NCBI GenBank assembly: GCA_947623455.1
Contig: OX392529.1
Span: 8,308,001-8,372,000 of the forward strand
DNA length: 64,000 nt
Origin: Mimachlamys varia
Lineage: Eukaryota; Mollusca; Bivalvia; Pectinida; Pectinidae
Direction of reading: 5' to 3'
Of this stretch, positions 37,166 through 50,558 are shown in pieces (positions within the stretch are counted from its first letter, which is position 1; each line of letters starts with the position of its first letter). Under the pieces are notes generated by a model, which saw nothing but the letters and a program-made list of their open reading frames with translations, was not told the DNA's origin and did no database searches. Made by a program: the position numbers and the translations under genes.

Positions 37166-37171
37166 TTTATA
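37166..37171 (-). promoter_or_regulatory. TATA box of small heat-shock gene B
   Basis: TATAAA in the same context (GTATAAACGGGTATATAACAA) as gene A, 45 bp upstream of the ATG on the minus strand. Confidence 0.6.
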
Positions 37172-37890
37172 CTCTCTCAAAAAATCTGACGCAAGTATCG
37201 CGTGTCCTTACGAGTTAACTTTGAACTTTTTTCTGATGTAATGTAAACATCGATACCGGGGCGCAGTAAGGGGATTCCCCATACTCCTTCTATTTATAGA
37301 ACTTAATACACGATACACGTATACGGGTGGTAAAGACTTCAATCTTATAAAACTGAAACATTTTTATTTCACCATGGATACTGACAGCATTACAGTGCCA
37401 ATAGCCTTTCACTAGTCACTAGTGAGTTATACATTGTATGTATATATATACCAGTTAGCGAAAGGAAGGCATACAATAATCTGGATCCGGATACAGAGAG
37501 GTCGGCTACACAGCACGACCAGACACGCCTACATTGTCACCTACATATAATCTAAAACAATGCTATTACTGCAAAACTACTAGGTATCTCGGATCATAGT
37601 AAAGCTAGGTTGTGTCGCTTTTCGATAGGATTTATATTCGAACCGAAAATATAACGTTATGATTGTTATCTGTATCATTATTGAGTTGTAGAGTTGTGTT
37701 GGAGGAGGGAAACTCTGTAAGCTGGGAACAACATACATGTATCTATCCATCCCTCAATCGATAATCAGTAAATTTGTATATAGATAATGAAAACACACGT
37801 CTTTCCTGAATACCCTGTAAAACAAATTCACCAGCCACTCGAGATTACGTACCCCAAGGATGTTGTCACTACTGCCCTATAGTTTGTGAA
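37172..37890. other. Intergenic region 5' of heat-shock gene B
   Basis: Unique sequence with no supported gene between the gene B promoter and the 40-bp satellite. It contains a short TA-rich microsatellite near 37440. Confidence 0.45.
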
Positions 37891-40800
37891 TGAAGTGGTA
37901 ACATGAGGTGGGGATGGGTTAGGAGAGAGATGAAATGGTGACATGAGGTGGGGATGGGTTAGGAGAGAGATGAAGTGGTAACATGAGGTGGGGATGGTTT
38001 AGGAAAGAGATGAAGTGGTAAAATGAGGTGGAGATGGTTTAGGAGAGAGATGAAGTGGTAACATGAGGAGGGGATGGGTTAGGAGAGAGATGAAGTGGTA
38101 ACATGAGGTGGGGATGGGTTAGGAGAGAGATGAAGTGGTAACATGAGGTAGGGATGGGTAAGGAGAGAGATGAAGTGGTAACATGAGGTGGGATGGGTTA
38201 GGAGAGAGATGAAGTGGTAACATGAGGTGGGGATGGGTAAGGAGAGAGATGAAGTGGTAACATGAGGTGGGATGGGTTAGGAGAGAGATGAAGTGGTAAC
38301 ATGAGGTGGGGATGGGTAAGGAGAGAGATGAAGTGGTAACATGAGGTGGGGATGGGTTAGGAGAGAGATGAAGTGGTAACATGAGGTGAGGATGGGTAAG
38401 GAGTGAGATGTAACATCAGGTGCGGATGGGTTAGGAGAGAGATGAAGTGGTAACATGAGGTGGGATGGTTTAGGAGAGAGATGATGAGGTAACATAAGGT
38501 GAGGATGGGTTAGGAGTGAGATGTAACATGAGGTGGGGATGGGTTAGGAGAGAGATGAAGTGGTAACATGAGGTGGGGATGGGTTAGGAGTGAGATGTAA
38601 CATGAGGTGGGGATGGGTTAGGAGAGAGATGAAGTGGTAACATGAGGTGGGGATGGGTTAGGAGAGAGATGAAGTGGTAACATGAGGTGGGGATGGGTAA
38701 GGAGAGAGATGAAGTGGTAACATGAGGTGGGGATGGGTAAGGAGAGAGATGAAGTGGTAACATGAGGTGGGGATGGGTTAGGAGAGAGATGAAGTGGTAA
38801 CATGAGGTGGGGATGGGTTAGGAGAGAGATGAAGTGGTAACATGAGGTGGGATGGGTTAGGAGAGAGATGAAGTGGTAACATGAGGTGGGGATGGGTTAG
38901 GAGAGAGATGAAGTGGTAAAATGCGGTGGGGATGGGTTAGGAGAGAAATGAAGTGGTAACATGAGGTGGTGATGGGTTAGGAGAGAGATGTAACACGAGG
39001 TGGGGATGGGTTAGGAGAGAGATCGGGCTAGACATGAGGTGGGGATGGGTTAGGAGAGAGATCGGGCTAGACATGAGGTGGGGATGGGTTAGGAGAGAGA
39101 TGAAGTGGTAACATGAGGTGGGGATGGGTTAGGAGAGAGATGAAGTGGTAACATGAGGTGGGGATGGGTTAGGAGAGAGATGTAACATGAGGTGGGGATG
39201 GGTTTGGAGAGAGATGAAGTGGTAACATGAGGTGGGGATGGGTTATGAGAGAGATGTAACATAAGGTGGGGATGGGTTAGGAGAGAGATGTAACATGAGG
39301 TGGGGATGGGTTAGGAGAGAGATGTAACATGAGGTGGGGATGGGTTAGGAGAGAGATGAAGGGGTAACATGAGGTGGGGATGGGTTATGAGAGAGATGTA
39401 ACATAAGGTGGGGATGGGTTAGGAGAGAGATGTTACATGAGGTGGGGATGGGTTAGGAGAGAGATGAAGTGGTAACATGAGGTGGGGATGGGTAAGGAGA
39501 GAGATGAAGTGGTAACATGAGGTGGGGATGGGTTAGGAGAGAGATGAAGTGGTAACATGAGGTGGGGATGGGTTAGGAGAGAGATGAAGTGGTAACATGA
39601 GGTGGGGATGGGTTAGGAGAGAGATGAAGTGGTAACATGGGGTGGAGACGGGTTAGGAGAGAGATGAAGTGGTAACATGAGGTGGGGATGGGTTAGGAGA
39701 GAGATGAAGTGGTAACATGGGGTGGAGACGGGTTAGGAGAGAGATGAAGTGGTAACATGAGGTGGGGATGGTTTAGGAGAGAGATGAAGTGGTAACATGA
39801 GGTGGGGATGGGTTAGGAGAGAGATGAAGTGGTAACATGAGGTGGGGATGGGTTAGGAGAGAGATGAAGTGGTAACATGAGGTGCGATGGTTTAGGAGAG
39901 AGATGAAGCGGTAACATGAGGTGGGGATGAGTTAGGAGAGAGATCGGGCTAGACATGAGGTGGGGATGGGTTAGGAGAAAGATGTAACATGAGGTGGGGA
40001 TTGGTTAGGAGAGAGATGTAACATGAGGTGTGGATGGTTTAGGAGAGAGAAGAAGTGGTGACATGAGGTTGGGATGGGTTAGGAGAGAGATGTAACATGA
40101 GGTGGGGATGGGTTAGGAGAGAGATGTAACTGAGATGGGGATTGGTTAGGAGAGAGATGAAGTGGTAACATGAGGTGGGGATGGGTTAGGAGAGAGATGA
40201 AGTGGTAACATGAGGTGGGGATGGGTTAGGAGAGAGATGAAGTGGTAACATGAGGTGGGGATGGGTTAGGAGAGAGATGTAACATGAGGTGGGGATGGGT
40301 TAGGAGAGAGATGTAACTGAGGTGGGGATTGGTTAGGAGAGAGATGAAGTGGTAACATGAGGTGGGGATGGGTTAGAAGAGAGATCGGGCTAGACATGAG
40401 GTGGGGATGGGTTAGGAGAGAGATGTAACTGAGGTGGGGATTGGTTAGGAGAGAGATGAAGTGGTGACATGAGGTGGGGATGGGTTAGAAGAGAGATGAA
40501 GTGGTAACATGAGGTGGGGATAGGTTAGGAGAGAGATGAAGTGGTAACATGAGGTAGGGATGGGTAAGGAGAGAGATGAAGTGGTAACATGAGGTGGGAT
40601 GGGTTAGGAGAGAGATGAAGTGGTAACATGAGGTGGGGATGGGTAAGGAGAGAGATGAAGTGGTAACATGAGGTGGGATGGGTTAGGAGAGAGATGAAGT
40701 GGTAACATGAGGTGGGGATGGGTAAGGAGAGAGATGAAGTAGTAACATGAGGTGGGGATGGGTTAGGAGAGAGATGAAGTGGTAACATGAGGTGAGGATG

Positions 40801-43800
40801 GGTAAGGAGTGAGATGTTACATCAGGTGCGGATGGGTTAGGAGAGAGATGAAGTGGTAACATGAGGTGGGATGGTTTAGGAGAGAGATGATGAGGTAACA
40901 TAAGGTGAGGATGGGTTAGGAGTGAGATGTAACATCAGGTGGGGATGGGTTAGGAGAGAGATGAAGTGGTAACATGAGGTGGGGATGGGTTAGGAGTGAG
41001 ATGTAACATGAGGTGGGGATGGGTTAGGAGAGAGATGAAGTGGTAACATGAGGTGGGGATGGGTTAGGAGAGAGATGAAGTGGTAACATGAGGTGGGGAT
41101 GGGTAAGGAGAGAGATGAAGTGGTAACATGAGGTGGGGATGGGTAAGGAGAGAGATGAAGTGGTAACATGAGGTGGGGATGGGTTAGGAGAGAGATGAAG
41201 TGGTAACATGAGGTGGGGATGGGTTAGGAGAGAGATGAAGTGGTAACATGAGGTGGGATGGGTTAGGAGAGAGATGAAGTGGTAACATGAGGTGGGGATG
41301 GGTTAGGAGAGAGATGAAGTGGTAAAATGAGGTGGGGATGGGTTAGGAGAGAAATGAAGTGGTAACATGAGGTGGTGATGGGTTAGGAGAGAGATGTAAC
41401 ACGAGGTGGGGATGGGTTAGGAGAGAGATGAAGTGGTAACATGAGGTGGGATGGTTTAGGAGAGAGATGATGAGGTAACATAAGGTGAGGATGGGTTAGG
41501 AGTGAGATGTAACATCAGGTGGGGATTGGTTAGGAGAGAGATGAAGTGGTAACATGAGGTGGGGATGGGTTAGGAGTGAGATGTAACATGAGGTGGGGAT
41601 GGGTTAGGAGTGAGATGTAACATGAGGTGGGGATGGGTTAGGAGAGAGATGAAGTGGTAACATGAGGTGGGGATGGGTTAGGAGAGAGATGAAGTGGTAA
41701 CATGAGGTGGGGATGGGTAAGGAGAGAGATGAAGTGGTAACATGAGGTGGGGATGGGTAAGGAGAGAGATGAAGTGGTAACATGAGGTGGGGATGGGTTA
41801 GGAGAGAGATGAAGTGGTAACATGAGGTGGGGATGGGTTAGGAGAGAGATGAAGTGGTAACATGAGGTGGGATGGGTTAGGAGAGAGATGAAGTGGTAAC
41901 ATGAGGTGGGGATGGGTTAGGAGAGAGATGAAGTGGTAAAATGAGGTGGGGATGGGTTAGGAGAGAAATGAAGTGGTAACATGAGGTGGTGATGGGTTAG
42001 GAGAGAGATGTAACACGAGGTGGGGATGGGTTAGGAGAGAGATCGGGCTAGACATGAGGTGGGGATGGGTTAGGAGAGAGATCGGGCTAGACATGAGGTG
42101 GGGATGGGTTAGGAGAGAGATGAAGTGGTAACATGAGGTGGGGATGGGTTAGGAGAGAGATGAAGTGGTAACATGAGGTGGGGATGGGTTAGGAGAGAGA
42201 TGTAACATGAGGTGGGGATGGGTTTGGAGAGAGATGAAGTGGTAACATGAGGTGGGGATGGGTTATGAGAGAGATGTAACATAAGGTGGGGATGGGTTAG
42301 GAGAGAGATGTAACATGAGGTGGGGATGGGTTAGGAGAGAGATGTAACATGAGGTGGGGATGGGTTAGGAGAGAGATGAAGGGGTAACATGAGGTGGGGA
42401 TGGGTTATGAGAGAGATGTAACATAAGGTGGGGATGGGTTAGGAGAGAGATGTTACATGAGGTGGGGATGGGTTAGGAGAGAGATGAAGTGGTAACATGA
42501 GGTGGGGATGGGTAAGGAGAGAGATGAAGTGGTAACATGAGGTGGGGATGGGTTAGGAGAGAGATGAAGTGGTAACATGAGGTGGGGATGGGTTAGGAGA
42601 GAGATGAAGTGGTAACATGAGGTGGGGATGGGTTAGGAGAGAGATGAAGTGGTAACATGGGGTGGAGACGGGTTAGGAGAGAGATGAAGTGGTAACATGA
42701 GGTGGGGATGGGTTAGGAGAGAGATGAAGTGGTAACATGAGGTGGGGATGGGTTAGGAGAGAGATGAAGTGGTAACATGGGGTGGAGACGGGTTAGGAGA
42801 GAGATGAAGTGGTAACATGAGGTGCGATGGTTTAGGAGAGAGATGAAGCGGTAACATGAGGTGGGGATGAGTTAGGAGAGAGATCGGGCTAGACATGAGG
42901 TGGGGATGGGTTAGGAGAAAGATGTAACATGAGGTGGGGATTGGTTAGGAGAGAGATGTAACATGAGGTGGGGATGGTTTAGGAGAGAGAAGAAGTGGTG
43001 ACATGAGGTTGGGGTGGGTTAGGAGAGAGATGTAACATGAGGCGGGGATGGGTTAGGAGAGAGATGTAACTGAGGTGGGGATTGGTTAGGAGAGAGATGA
43101 AGTGGTAACATGAGGTGGGGATGGGTTAGGAGAGAGATGAAGTGGTAACATGAGGTGGGGATGGGTTAGGAGAGAGATGAAGTGGTAACATGAGGTGGGG
43201 ATGGGTTAGGAGAGAGATGTAACATTAGGTGGGGATGGGTTAGGAGAGAGATGTAACTGAGGTGGGGATTGGTTAGGAGAGAGATGAAGTGGTAACATGA
43301 GGTGGGGATGGGTTAGAAGAGAGATCGGGCTAGACATGAGGTGGGGATGGGTTAGGAGAGAGATGTAACTGAGGTGGGGATTGGTTAGGAGAGAGATGAA
43401 GTGGTGACATGAGGTGGGGATGGGTTAGAAGAGAGATGAAGTGGTAACATGAGGTGGGGATGGGTTAGGAGAGAGATGAAGTGGTAACATGAGGTAGGGA
43501 TGGGTAAGGAGAGAGATGAAGTGGTAACATGAGGTGGGATGGGTTAGAAAGAGATGAAGTGGTAACATGAGGTGGGGATGGGTAAGGAGAGAGATGAAGT
43601 GGTAACATGAGGTGGGATGGGTTAGGAGAGAGATGAAGTGGTAACATGAGGTGGGGATGGGTAAGGAGAGAGATGAAGTGGTAACATGAGGTGGGGATGG
43701 GTTAGGAGAGAGATGAAGTGGTAACATGAGGTGAGGATGGGTAAGGAGTGAGATGTAACATCAGGTGCGGATGGGTTAGGAGAGAGATGAAGTGGTAACA

Positions 43801-46800
43801 TGAGGTGGGATGGTTTAGGAGAGAGATGATGAGGTAACATAAGGTGAGGATGGGTTAGGAGTGAGATGTAACATGAGGTGGGGATGGGTTAGGAGAGAGA
43901 TGAAGTGGTAACATGAGGTGGGGATGGGTTAGGAGTGAGATGTAACATGAGGTGGGGATGGGTTAGGAGAGAGATGAAGTGGTAACATGAGGTGGGGATG
44001 GGTTAGGAGAGAGATGAAGTGGTAACATGAGGTGGGGATGGGTAAGGAGAGAGATGAAGTGGTAACATGAGGTGGGGATGGGTTAGGAGAGAAATGAAGT
44101 GGTAACATGAGGTGGTGATGGGTTAGGAGAGAGATGTAACACGAGGTGGGGATGGCTTAGGAGAGAGATCGGGCTGGACATGAGGTGGGGATGGGTTAGG
44201 AGAAAGATGAAGTGGTAACATGAGGTGGAGATGGTTTAGGAGAGACATGAAGTGGTAACATGAGGTGGGGATGGGTTAGGAGAGAGATGTAACATGAGGT
44301 GGGGATGGTTTAGGAGAGAGATGAAGTGGTAACATGAGGTTGGGATGGGTTAGGAGAGACATGAAGTGGTAACATGAGGTGGGGATGGGTTAGGAGAGAG
44401 ATGTAACATGAGGTGGGGATGGGTTAGGAGAGAGATGTAACATGAGGTGGGGATGGGTTAGGAGAGAGATGTAACATGAGGTGGGGATGGGTTAGGAGAG
44501 AGATGTAACATGAGGTGGGGATGGGTTAGGAGAGAGATGAAGTGGTAACATGAGGTGGGGATGGGTTAGGAGAGAGATGAAGTGGTAACATGAGGTGGGA
44601 TGGGTTAGGAGAGAGATGAAGTGGTAACATGAGGTGGGGATGGGTTAGGAGAGAGATGAAGTGGTAACATGAGGTGGGGATGGGTTAGGAGAGAGATGAA
44701 GTGGTAACATGGGGTGGAGACGGGTTAGGAGAGAGATGAAGTGGTAACATGAGGTGGGATGGTTTAGGAGAGAGATGAAGTGGTAACATGAGGTGGGGAT
44801 GGTTTAGGAGAGAGATGAAGTGGTAACATGAGGTGGGGATGGGTTAGGAGAGAGATGAAGTGGTAACATGAGGTGGGGATGGGTTAGAAGAGAGATCGGG
44901 CTAGACATGAGGTGGGGCTAGACATGAGGTGGGGATGGTTTAGGAGAGAGATGAAGTGGTAACATGAGGTGGGGATGGTTTAGGAGAGAGATGAAGTGGT
45001 AACATGAGGTGGGGATGGTTTAGGAGAGAGATGAAGTGGTAACATGAGGTGGGGATGGTTTAGGAGAGAGATGAAGTGGTAACATGAGGTGGGGATGGGT
45101 TAGGAGAGAGATGAAGTGGTAACATGAGGTGGGGATGGGTTAGAAGAGAGATCGGGCTAGACATGAGGTGGGGCTAGACATGAGGTGGGGATGGGTTAGG
45201 AGAAAGATGAAGTGGTAACATGAGGTGGGGATGGGTTAGGAGAGAGATCGGGCTAGACATGAGGTGGGGATGGGTTAGAAGAGAGATCGGGCTAGACATG
45301 AGGTGGGGATGGGTTAGGAGAGAGATCGGGCTAGACATGAGGTGGGGATGGGTTAGAAGAGAGATCGGGCTAGACATGAGGTGGGGATGGGTTAGGAGAG
45401 AGATGAAGTGGTAACATGAGGTGGGGATGGGTTAGGAGAGAGATCGGGCTAGACATGAGGTGGGGATGGGTTAGAAGAGAGATCGGGCTAGACATGAGGT
45501 GGGGATGGGTTAGGAGAGAGATCGGGCTAGACATGAGGGTGGAGACGGGTTAGGAGAGAGATGAAGTGGTAACATGAGGTGGGATGGTTTAGGAGAGAGA
45601 TGAAGTGGTAACATGAGGTGGGGATGGTTTAGGAGAGAGATGAAGTGGTAACATGAGGTGGGGATGGGTTAGGAGAGAGATGAAGTGGTAACATGAGGTG
45701 GGGATGGGTTAGAAGAGAGATCGGGCTAGACATGAGGTGGGGCTAGACATGAGGTGGGGATGGTTTAGGAGAGAGATGAAGTGGTAACATGAGGTGGGGA
45801 TGGTTTAGGAGAGAGATGAAGTGGTAACATGAGGTGGGGATGGTTTAGGAGAGAGATGAAGTGGTAACATGAGGTGGGGATGGTTTAGGAGAGAGATGAA
45901 GTGGTAACATGAGGTGGGGATGGGTTAGGAGAGAGATGAAGTGGTAACATGAGGTGGGGATGGGTTAGAAGAGAGATCGGGCTAGACATGAGGTGGGGCT
46001 AGACATGAGGTGGGGATGGGTTAGGAGAGAGATGAAGTGGTAACATGAGGTGGGGATGGGTTAGGAGAGAGATCGGGCTAGACATGAGGTGGGGATGGGT
46101 TAGAAGAGAGATCGGGCTAGACATGAGGTGGGGATGGGTTAGGAGAGAGATCGGGCTAGACATGAGGTGGGGATGGGTTAGAAGAGAGATCGGGCTAGAC
46201 ATGAGGTGGGGATGGGTTAGGAGAGAGATGAAGTGGTAACATGAGGTGGGGATGGGTTAGGAGAGAGATCGGGCTAGACATGAGGTGGGGATGGGTTAGA
46301 AGAGAGATCGGGCTAGACATGAGGTGGGGATGGGTTAGGAGAGAGATCGGGCTAGACATGAGGGTGGGATGGGTTAGAAGAGAGATGAAGTGGTAACATG
46401 AGGTGGGGATGGTTTAGGAGAGAGATGAAGTGGTAACATGAGGTGGGGATGGGTTAGGAGAGAGATGAAGTGGTAACATGAGGTGGGGATGGGTTAGGAG
46501 AGAGATCGGGCTAGACATGAGGTGGGGATGGGTTAGGAGAGAGATGAAGTGGTAACATGAGGTGGGGATGGTTTAGGAGAGAGATGAAGTGGTAACATGA
46601 GGTGGGGATGGGTAAGGAGAGAGATGAAGTGGTAACATGAGGTGGGGATGGTTTAGGAGAGAGATGTAACATGAGGTGGGGATGGTTTAGGAGAGAGATG
46701 AAGTGGTAACATGAGGTGGGGATGGGTTAGGAGAGAGATGAAGTGGTAACATGAGGTGGGGATGGGTAAGGAGAGAGATGAAGTGGTAACATGAGGTGGG

Positions 46801-47343
46801 GATGGTTTAGGAGAGAGATGTAACATGAGGTGGGGATGGTTTAGGAGAGAGATGAAGTGGTAACATGAGGTGGGGATGGGTTAGGAGAGAGATGAAGTGG
46901 TAACATGAGGTGGGGATGGGTTAGGAGAGAGATGAAGTGGTAACATGAGGTGGGGATGGTTTAGGAGAGAGATCGGGCTGGACATGAGGTGGGGATGGGT
47001 TAGGAGAGAGATGAAGTGGTAACATGAGGTGGGGATGGTTTAGGAGAGAGATGAAGTGGTAACATGAGGTGGGGATGGTTTAGGAGAGAGATCGGGCTGG
47101 ACATGAGGTGGGGATGGGTTAGGAGAGAGATGAAGTGGTAACATGAGGTGGGGATGGGTTAGGAGAGAGATGAAGTGGTTACATGAGGTGGGGATGGTTT
47201 AGGAGAGAGATCGGGCTAGACATGAGGTGGGGATGGTTTAGGAGAGAGATCGGGCTAGACATGAGGTGGGGATGGTTTAGGAGAGAGATGAAGTGGTGAC
47301 ATGAGGTGGGGATGGTTTAGGAGAGAGATCGGGCTAGACATGA
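37891..47343. repeat. 40-bp G-rich satellite array (~240 copies) with higher-order structure
   Basis: The main unit is GAGGTGGGGATGGGTTAGGA followed by GAGAGATGAAGTGGTAACAT (40 bp). A 34-bp type ends in GATGTAACAT and a 39-bp type in GATCGGGCTAGACAT. Large blocks recur: landmarks at 38119, 38277 and 38618 reappear at 40525, 40683 and 41024 (shift 2,406 bp). The 38277 landmark returns again at 43622, the 41024 block is copied at 41638 (shift 614 bp), and 45174-45377 equals 45999-46202 (shift 825 bp). Plus-strand open frames such as 45220-45414 are periodic artefacts. Confidence 0.97.
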
Positions 47344-47539
47344 TGATACGAGGAAATTCACTCCGTCCTACGTAAACGACACACACTCTAACAGTATGTG
47401 GCTTACATTTCACAGGAACTTAGATAGTAATGATGCGGTCATATTCCCCGAAAACTCAATCACATACATGTCAACAACATACTGAGCGAATATATCAAGA
47501 TTTTATTAATCCCTTAACAAAATACTGAGCGAATATATA

Positions 47540-48937
47540 ACAAGAGGCCCATGGGCCTTAACGGTCACCTGACAATCTACTGTATATAATTTTTTGCTGG
47601 TAATTGTTTAAAGATATGACCGTATTTGATCCATGTTCAGTGATTTTTTTACCCCTGTTAAAGTGCCGACTTTCGGTACTTTCCCCTCGTGGATTTTTTC
47701 CCAATCTGACCCTTTTTTTCCCAATTGACTTGTAAAATAGTTCAATGAAAGATTAAAACTAGGGCCAACATGTACATACCATCAAAGTGTCATCCCATGC
47801 TGATAATTTGATACAAGTTAGAATGAACTCCAATACAACTCCAACAAATAATAGTCAAAAATGTGATTTCCCTATATACACTATAGTAAAGTTTACCCCC
47901 TCCCCAGGGGCAAACGTGAGACCCCAGGGTCATGAAATTCACAATTTTGGTAAAGCACCTTAAGATCCTTCCATCTATGAAGAGTATTTGATTCTACCAT
48001 ATCTGAGAGTAGAGAAGAAGATTTTTGAAGTTTTTGTCAATTTTACCCTTTTTGGCCCCGCCCCGCAGGCCCCTGGGGGTCAACTAGGGCCAACATGTAC
48101 ATACCATCAAAGTGTCATCCCATGCTGATAATTTGATACAAGTTAGAATGAATTCCAATACAAATCCAACAAATAATAGTCAAAAATGTGATTTCCCTAC
48201 ATACACTATAGTAAAGTTTACCCCCTCCCCAGGGACAAACGTGAGACCCCAGGGTCATGAAATTCACAATTTTGGTAAAGCACCTTAAGATCCTTCCATC
48301 TATGAAGAGTATTTGATTCTACCATATCTGAGAGTAGAGAAGAAGATTTTTGAAGTTTTTGTCAATTTTACCCTTTTTGGCCCCGCCCCGCAGGCCCCTG
48401 GGGGTCAACTAGGGCCAACATGTACATACCATCAAAGTGTCATCCCATGCTGATAATTTGATACAACTTAGAATGAATTCCAATACAAATCCAACAAATA
48501 ATAGTCAAAAATGTGATTTCCCTATATAAACTATAGTAAAGTTTACCCCCTCCCCAGGGGCAAACGTGAGACCCCAGAGTCATGAAATTCACAATTGTGG
48601 TAAAGCACCTTAAGACCCTTCTATCTATGAAGAGTATTTGATTCTACCATATCTGAGAGTAGAGGAGAAGATTTTTGAAGTTTTAGTCAATTTTACCCTT
48701 TTTGGCCCCGCCCCGCATGCCCCTGGGGGGTGGGGACCATATAATTCACAATTTTAGTTGAACTTTAGCCATAGAAGCTCCCTGCCAAATTTCATTGAAC
48801 TTGGTTCAGTGGTTTTGGAGAAGAAGTCGAAAATGTAAAAAGTTTACGGACGCACGACGCACGACGGACGACGGACGACGACGGACAAAAGGCGATTAGA
48901 ATAGGTCACTTGAGACTTCGTCTCAGGTGACCTAAAA
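47540..48937. mobile_element. Repetitive element with terminal hairpin and internal 325-bp triplication
   Basis: The left end has a 14-bp palindrome AGGCCCATGGGCCT, then AACGGTCACCTGA. The right end has a hairpin, GGTCACTTGAGAC-TTC-GTCTCAGGTGACC (48904-48932), followed by CTAAAAA. Between them lie three tandem 325-bp copies and a stretch of CGGACGACG-type repeats (48845-48890). A 3'-terminal hairpin followed by CTAA resembles Helitrons, but GGTCACCTGA is also an inverted terminal motif, so the class is unresolved. No protein is encoded. Confidence 0.7.
47761..48735. repeat. 325-bp tandem repeat, three copies
   Basis: AGGGCCAACATGTACATACC starts at 47761, 48086 and 48411, exactly 325 bp apart, and copies are nearly identical to about 48735. 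The array is internal to the element at 47540-48937. Confidence 0.95.
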
Positions 48938-49000
48938 ATTGTATCAATCCTTATATCACAAAATGAACGAAAAAGTATAATTATATTTTATCATCATTAA

Positions 49001-49382
49001 AAGCCCAATATACGTAACTTTAGGAAATTTTTCGTGATTCTGAAAAATTCTGAAAAATCCAGTTGATAACCATGCAAAAATAAGCCTAAAACGAAGTAAA
49101 CCTGAACGGTAACTAACAAGGAACTCTAGACAGAAAAATCCAAAGTATTGAAAATAATTCATGTGGGGCCCACTTCAACAACAAGCCGAAGTTAGAAGAC
49201 AGTTCAAAATGGACGCGTGTTTACAAACAACGAGTTTCAACTGCCGCTGTACCGGTAACCGCTTAAGAATTCATCTTGAATATTGCTGATATCAGTTAAT
49301 CTTAAATAAATCTATAAATATAAAAAGTTATTATGCTTGATTTTCGCTTCAAGTTTTGCCGAAAGTTACGTATATTGGGCCT
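49001..49382. mobile_element. TTAA-flanked MITE (382 bp)
   Basis: TTAA at 48997-49000 and 49383-49386 flanks inverted ends AAGCCCAATATACGTAACTT and AAGTTACGTATATTGGGCCT. No ORF. It shares target specificity with the elements at 24910, 34578 and 52905 but not their termini. Confidence 0.85.
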
Positions 49383-49466
49383 TTAATGCAACACAATATA
49401 CTTAGCAAATATATAGAGATCTTAGTATTCCGATAAACATACAGAGAAAACACATGATCATCTTAA

Positions 49467-49770
49467 TAGTTCTTCACAACACACAGAGCGAATACATATT
49501 ACATCTTATTTTTCTTACACAACACACAGTCAGAGAGAATACATATTACATCTTATTTTTCTTACACAACACACAGTCAGAGCGAATACATATTACATCT
49601 TATTTTTCTTACACAACACACAGTCAGAGAGAATACATATTACATCTTATTTTTCTTACACAACACACAGTCAGAGAGAATACATATTATATCTTATTTT
49701 TCTTACACAACACACAGTCAGAGAGAATACATATTATATCTTATTTTTCTTACAAAACACATTGAGACAA
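49467..49770. repeat. 47-bp minisatellite (~6 copies)
   Basis: CTTACACAACACACAGTCAG plus GAATACATATTACATCTTATTTTT repeats every 47 bp (49514, 49561 and on). Confidence 0.93.
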
Positions 49771-50558
49771 TACATATTATATTTGTAGATAATATGGTTA
49801 GATTATACATATTAGAGACTATTAAAAAACATACTTATATAACAAACACGTATCTATATATAGCCTATGCCTGCTTTATACACACACCCAAGCTGGAGGT
49901 ACGGGCGGTAACACAATGATCGGAAGGCTATCCTTTTACACGGAAATGTCCCTTGTCCTTGTAAAGGGTTTTGGTTGTCGGTTTACTGATCCGCTATTAA
50001 CTGTTGTTTTAATTACAACAAGTTCACATTGATACGACCAAAAACCTATAATATTATTATTATCTTCATTTCCTCCACAAAAATAGAATAGCACAGTTAA
50101 CATACAATCAACGCGTTACAACAACAATTTGATTATACATAGTTATCTCATGCACAAACAATTATATTGAAACATTAACTGATGATGATGCTATTAATAA
50201 CACTATGTACACCGTGTCTATGTAGCCTAGGGTTTGCTGGACCCTACTCGTGTTAGATTGGTAAATTTTGATATAAACAGAATGACTTCCATGACTTGTA
50301 CAGCAACAGAGGGGGCACATAGTTCTAGAAATGTCACATATTACTTTGTACTATCATGATCTGAGCCCCGCAAACATGCCTTACCAAAGCTTATTACGTG
50401 TGTCTTCCTGATAGCCTTCTGGCAGAGCAGATACAGTATTCTCGTAGTTTCACAAGCTGAATAATCCCTGGATTTTTCCGTTCTCGTCCGTCCGTCCGTC
50501 CGGATTTTGTTAGTCAGGTATAATTACCGATTCACATGGTTGGTCGCTTTCGAACATA
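49771..50558. other. Spacer with (CGTC)n microsatellite
   Basis: No supported gene. A short CGTCCGTCCGTCCGTCCGG tract lies near 50484-50503. Confidence 0.5.

Noticed and set aside
45174..45414. Repeat proteins in the 40-bp satellite (MRWGWVRREIGLD / SSPISLLTHPHLM)
   Set aside because: Local runs of 39-bp units keep frames open on both strands; there is no independent gene evidence.
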